Assembly (NCBI GenBank): GCA_017481395.1
Contig: JAFUPE010000037.1
Location: forward strand, 1-17,282
Direction of reading: 5' to 3'
DNA: 17,282 bases
DNA from: Ruminococcus sp.
GTDB taxonomy: Bacteria; Bacillota_A; Clostridia; Oscillospirales; Acutalibacteraceae
The position numbers and the translations under genes were made by a program. Every line of letters begins with the position of its first letter. Positions within the stretch are counted from its first letter, which is position 1. Below the pieces are notes generated by a model. It did no database searches, was not told where the DNA came from, and worked only from the letters and a program-made list of their open reading frames with translations. Below, piece by piece: positions 13,903 to 17,282 of the stretch.

Positions 13903-15122
13903 GCAGGGTTATCGTCATAGGCGGTGGTCCTGCAGGTCTTATGGCGGCTTCTCAGGCATCTCTTTACGGTAACTCGGTTACTTTACTTGAGAAAAATCCC
14001 CGAACAGGCAGAAAGCTGATTATTACAGGTAAGGGCAGGTGTAATATTACCAACGCCTGCGATAATAATACCTTTATTTCAAATGTTATTTCAAACCCCC
14101 GATTTTTGTATTCAGCCATAAATGGCTTTGATACCTCAGACACAATTAACTTTTTCAACTCCTTAGGCGTTGATACAAAGGTAGAACGCGGAAACAGGGT
14201 GTTTCCGGTAAGTGACAAGGCTATGGATGTAGCCGACGCAATGCTAAGCTTTGCAAAAAATTCGGGATTAAAAATAGTCTGCCATACTTCGGTAGCTTCG
14301 CTTATTATCGAAAATAATACCGTAAAAGGTGTAAATGATGCAAACGGCAAAAAGTATTTTGCAGATGCCGTAATTATTGCCACCGGCGGTAAAAGCTACC
14401 CTTTAACAGGCTCAACAGGCGACGGATACAGACTTGCCGAAACAGCAGGGCATACGGTTACTGAAATAATACCATCCCTTGTTCCGTTAACAATAAAGGG
14501 TAACGAGTGTAAATTTATGCAAGGTCTGTCGCTTCGTAATATATCCGTTTCTGTTACCGATAACGGCAAAAATATATTCGAGGATTTCGGTGAGCTTGTG
14601 TTTACTCACTATGGTGTAAGCGGTCCTGTGATTTTAAGTGCCAGCTCTCACCTGAAAGATTATGAAAATAAAAGTTATAAGCTATGTATAGATTTAAAGC
14701 CTGCCCTTGACTTTGATACTCTTGACAAGAGAATTATAAGAGATTTCGAAAAGTTTAACCTTAAAGAGGTAGGTAATTCGCTAAGCGAGCTTTTACCATC
14801 AAAGCTTATTCCTGTTGTTCTCAGCAGATGGGGAATAGACAAAGCTACTCGTTGTAATTCTGTTACTAAAGAACAGCGAAAAGCTTTAGCGTCAATTTTA
14901 AAGAACCTTGAGTTTGAAATCACAGGAACAAGACCTATTGACGAAGCTATCGTTACCCGAGGCGGCGTAAAGGTTTCCGAGATTAATCCAAAAACTATGG
15001 AAAGCAAACTCTGCATAGGTCTCTATTTTTGCGGAGAGGTTATGGATGTTGACGCCTATACAGGCGGTTTTAATTTACAGATTGCATTTTCTACCGGTTA
15101 CTTAGCCGGACAATTATTATGA
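13899..15122 (+). CDS. FAD-dependent oxidoreductase, BaiN/HI0933 (YhiN) family
   Basis: The 407-residue flavoprotein starts with the FAD-binding Rossmann loop IGGGPAGLMAA (residues 7-17) and acidic Glu31 at the end of the second strand. The family signature TGRKLIITGKGRCNITNAC (36-54) follows, then TGGKSYPLTGSTGDGY in the middle and the C-terminal FAD contacts VDAYTGGFNLQIAFSTG. Length and motifs fit the HI0933-like family, which includes BaiN of bile-acid dehydroxylating Clostridia. Most members have no proven substrate, and I do not assign bile-acid activity. The ATG overlaps the stop of the RpiR gene, and only 18 nt separate it from cmk. Flavoproteins of this family often sit next to cmk in Clostridia, suggesting a housekeeping role. 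Confidence 0.9.
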   Translation: MSRVIVIGGGPAGLMAASQASLYGNSVTLLEKNPRTGRKLIITGKGRCNITNACDNNTFISNVISNPRFLYSAINGFDTSDTINFFNSLGVDTKVERGNRVFPVSDKAMDVADAMLSFAKNSGLKIVCHTSVASLIIENNTVKGVNDANGKKYFADAVIIATGGKSYPLTGSTGDGYRLAETAGHTVTEIIPSLVPLTIKGNECKFMQGLSLRNISVSVTDNGKNIFEDFGELVFTHYGVSGPVILSASSHLKDYENKSYKLCIDLKPALDFDTLDKRIIRDFEKFNLKEVGNSLSELLPSKLIPVVLSRWGIDKATRCNSVTKEQRKALASILKNLEFEITGTRPIDEAIVTRGGVKVSEINPKTMESKLCIGLYFCGEVMDVDAYTGGFNLQIAFSTGYLAGQLL

Positions 15123-15140
15123 TTTACGGAGGAGTTAATT

Positions 15141-15812
15141 ATGTCTATTGCAGTTGCTATTGACGGTCCTGCAGGTGCAGGTAAGTCTACCATTGCCAGA
15201 GCCGCCGCGGCTTCTCTTGGCTTTATTTATGTTGATACCGGTGCTCTTTACCGTTCAATCGGCTTAAATGCCTTAAGAAAGGGCGTTGACCTTGCTGATT
15301 CGACCGCTATCGAAAAAAGCTTAGAGGGTCTTGAGGTTGAGCTTTCTTTTGATGATAATGGTGCACAGATTGTTCTTTTAAACGGCGAAGATGTTTCTTC
15401 ACTTATCCGCACTCCCGAGGTTTCAATGTCTGCCTCAAAGGTTTCGGCTGTTCCTGCCGTTCGTGCATTTCTTTTGGACTTACAGCGTAATATGGCAAAA
15501 ACTCAGAGTGTTATTATGGACGGCAGAGATATCGGCACTGTCGTGCTTCCCGATGCTCAGGTTAAAATTTTCCTTACTGCTTCCCCTGAAATTCGAGCAA
15601 AACGCCGTTATGATGAGCTTATCGAAAAAGGTCAGGATGTAAAGTACGAGGATGTTTTAGCCGACGTTATAGAGCGTGACTACAACGACTCTCACCGCGA
15701 AATTGCACCCTTAAAGCCTGCCGATGACTCTAAGCTTGCTGATACTTCAGGCCTTACACTTGAAGAGTCTATCGAGCTTATAATTAATATAATTAAGGAG
15801 AATACAAAGTGA
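15141..15812 (+). CDS. cmk: cytidylate kinase
   Basis: Cmk phosphorylates CMP and dCMP with ATP, recycling cytidine nucleotides made by RNA and phospholipid turnover. The 223-residue protein has the P-loop GPAGAGKST (residues 9-17), the CMP-side motif FIYVDTGALYRSIG (28-41), DGRDIGTVVLPDA (127-139) and the lid with KRRYDEL (154-160). A GGAGGAG ribosome site lies at 15127-15133. Its stop overlaps the GTG start of plsC (GTGA). The order cmk-plsC-ispH is common in Clostridia, where the three are cotranscribed. All key residues are present. Confidence 0.96.
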   Translation: MSIAVAIDGPAGAGKSTIARAAAASLGFIYVDTGALYRSIGLNALRKGVDLADSTAIEKSLEGLEVELSFDDNGAQIVLLNGEDVSSLIRTPEVSMSASKVSAVPAVRAFLLDLQRNMAKTQSVIMDGRDIGTVVLPDAQVKIFLTASPEIRAKRRYDELIEKGQDVKYEDVLADVIERDYNDSHREIAPLKPADDSKLADTSGLTLEESIELIINIIKENTK

Positions 15813-16417
15813 GTAAAGCATTTTATTCCGTTTTAGTTTTTATCCTTAGATTTCCCTTGTTTTTAATTTTCAGATATAAGCATATCAATAAAAACAATAT
15901 TCCCAAAGAGGGCAGATACATCATCGCCAGCAACCATATTTCAGGTCCTGACTGCATTTTTGTAGGTCTTGGTCAGAAGCGTTATATCCGCTTTATGGCT
16001 AAGGCGGAGCTTTTTGAGAATAAATTTCTCAACTGGTTCTTTACAAAAATGGGTGCTTTTGCAGTTAACCGCGGTAAAGGCGACACAGGTGCTATCAACA
16101 ATGCTAAGGAAATGATTGAAAACGGCGAAACCTTGGGCATTTTTATTGAAGGTACCCGTTCAAAAACAGGCGAATTCTTAAAGCCTAAAAGCGGTGCGGT
16201 TATGCTTGCACACCAGATGAATTGTAAAATCATTCCCTGTGCAATCAGCTGTAAGGGATTAAAGCCCAGCTTCTGGAGGCGTAAATACGTTCACTTTGGT
16301 GAGCCTGTAACCGTAGAGGAATTAGGTATCACAAAAGCTTCTCCCAGAGAATACAGAGATGGTTCCCGTAAGCTTATGGATATTATCGCAGAGCTTAGAA
16401 AGCAGGACATCGGATGA
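15809..16417 (+). CDS. plsC: 1-acyl-sn-glycerol-3-phosphate acyltransferase
   Basis: PlsC transfers a fatty acyl group to lysophosphatidic acid, giving phosphatidic acid for membrane lipids. The 202-residue chain opens with a hydrophobic, membrane-associating helix (about 5-22). It carries the catalytic HX4D box, His43 to Asp48 in SNHISGPD, and the glycerol-phosphate-binding box EGTRS (114-118). GTG 15809 is the start: it follows AAGGAG (15795-15800) by eight nt and overlaps the cmk stop. The ispH start overlaps its own stop (ATGA), so cmk, plsC and ispH are translationally coupled. The length is at the short end for the family but complete. Confidence 0.93.
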   Translation: MSKAFYSVLVFILRFPLFLIFRYKHINKNNIPKEGRYIIASNHISGPDCIFVGLGQKRYIRFMAKAELFENKFLNWFFTKMGAFAVNRGKGDTGAINNAKEMIENGETLGIFIEGTRSKTGEFLKPKSGAVMLAHQMNCKIIPCAISCKGLKPSFWRRKYVHFGEPVTVEELGITKASPREYRDGSRKLMDIIAELRKQDIG

Positions 16418-17282
16418 TTATTAAGCTTGCAGAAACAGCAGGATTTTGCTTTGGTGTGAATCGTGCCATTGATATGGTAGAAAGTCTTTTAAGCTCAGGT
16501 AAAAAGGTTTGCACACTTGGCCCTATAATTAATAATTCCGAGGTTGTTAATGACCTTGCAAGCCGCGGTGCTCCTTTTGTGGATTCACCCGAAGAGGTAG
16601 ACACTGACACAATGCTTGTTATTCGTTCTCATGGTGTGGCTGAATCCGTAATTAAAAAAATCGAAGAGCTTAAAATTGAATATACAGACGCAACTTGTCC
16701 CTTCGTACGCAAAATACATAAAATTGTAAAAGAAGCTGGCGAAAAGGGAAGTACAGTTATTATTGCAGGTGACAGCAACCATCCCGAGGTTAAGGGTATA
16801 ATAGGTCATACAAACAGCGAGACGTATACCTTTAAAAATGAAGCAGAGCTTTCAGAACTTCTCGCTATAATTCCGATGGAGAAATTAGAAAACTCTTCTT
16901 TTGTAGCTCAAACAACTTTTGACCAAAAAGAATGGAAAAAATGTCTTAAATTAATAAAAAAAGTCTGTACAAATGCAAAAATATTTGATACAATATGTAG
17001 TGCTACGCACAGTAGACAGGCGGAGGCCGAAAATCTGGCAAAGTCCTCAGACCAGATGATAATAATTGGTGACACTAAAAGCTCCAATACCTCAAAGCTT
17101 TTTGAGATAGCAAGGCGTAACTGTCCCGACACATTATGGATTCAGACTGCAGATGACCTTTTGACGGAAAGACTAAGCAATGCCCGTTTAATTGGCGTAA
17201 CTGCCGGTGCATCAACTCCGGCAAGGATTATAAAGGAGGTACTGGATAAAATGGAAGAAATGACCAAATCCGGTGTAACAAA
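16414..17282 (+). CDS. ispH: 4-hydroxy-3-methylbut-2-enyl diphosphate reductase (3' end outside the window)
   Basis: IspH (LytB) is the [4Fe-4S] enzyme of the last step of the MEP pathway, making IPP and DMAPP from HMBPP. About 289 residues are visible without a stop. The three cluster cysteines are Cys12 (GFCFGV), Cys95 (DATCPFV) and Cys195 (TICSATHSRQ). Substrate-binding residues His73 (RSHGV), His123 and Glu125 (NHPEV), Thr167/168 (AQTTF) and Ser-Asn225 (KSSNTSKL) are present. The usual GP(L/I)IHN histidine is replaced by Asn40 (GPIINNSEVV). The reductase fold ends near residue 280 (PARIIKEVLDKM). The frame continues with MEEMTKSGVT, as in clostridial proteins where IspH is fused to ribosomal S1 domains, but that part is not visible. 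Start ATG 16414 overlaps the plsC stop. Confidence 0.93.
   Translation, partial: MIIKLAETAGFCFGVNRAIDMVESLLSSGKKVCTLGPIINNSEVVNDLASRGAPFVDSPEEVDTDTMLVIRSHGVAESVIKKIEELKIEYTDATCPFVRKIHKIVKEAGEKGSTVIIAGDSNHPEVKGIIGHTNSETYTFKNEAELSELLAIIPMEKLENSSFVAQTTFDQKEWKKCLKLIKKVCTNAKIFDTICSATHSRQAEAENLAKSSDQMIIIGDTKSSNTSKLFEIARRNCPDTLWIQTADDLLTERLSNARLIGVTAGASTPARIIKEVLDKMEEMTKSGVT

Noticed and set aside
13964..14383. Minus-strand 139-codon frame within the flavoprotein gene
   Set aside because: It is antisense to conserved FAD-binding sequence and has no family motif; it is a shadow frame.

Overview
The window comes from a low-to-moderate GC Gram-positive bacterium, most likely a gut Clostridia member of the Ruminococcaceae/Oscillospiraceae type. 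The grounds are AGGAGG-type ribosome sites, the cdaA-cdaR pair, a PASTA kinase-like protein, the cmk-plsC-ispH order and the style of the proteins. This assignment is inference; no search was run. Most of the window is ordinary chromosome. There is no CRISPR array, insertion sequence, prophage, rRNA or tRNA, and no gap above 300 bases without a gene.

Layout. (1) 1-481: the 3' part of an XRE-type regulator whose reading frame breaks at an A6 tract, so the DNA-binding part and the membrane/zinc-ribbon part lie in different frames. A bidirectional terminator separates it from queA on the minus strand. (2) 1555-4606: a strong promoter drives asd-dapA-dapB, three consecutive steps from aspartyl phosphate towards diaminopimelate and lysine. 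(3) 4626-6066: a long hairpin that buries a ribosome site, then a DUF3343 protein coupled to a class V aminotransferase (cysteine desulfurase-like). (4) 6136-8316: cdaA-cdaR, which makes and modulates c-di-AMP, closed by a terminator; then a GNAT acetyltransferase. (5) 9062-10758: a zinc-ribbon/kinase-like/membrane/PASTA protein whose catalytic residues are all replaced, making it a probable pseudokinase. A convergent XRE regulator with a palindromic operator candidate follows. (6) 11537-12907: a histidine phosphatase and a PHP-type phosphatase of the CpsB family in one operon with a terminator. (7) 12954-17282: a tightly packed set of an RpiR-type regulator, a BaiN/HI0933 flavoprotein, cmk, plsC and ispH, with ispH running off the window end.

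The most unusual points are the frame break in the first gene, the pseudokinase, the hairpin that covers the DUF3343 ribosome site, and a His-to-Asn change at a normally conserved substrate-binding position of IspH. No clearly new multi-gene system was found.
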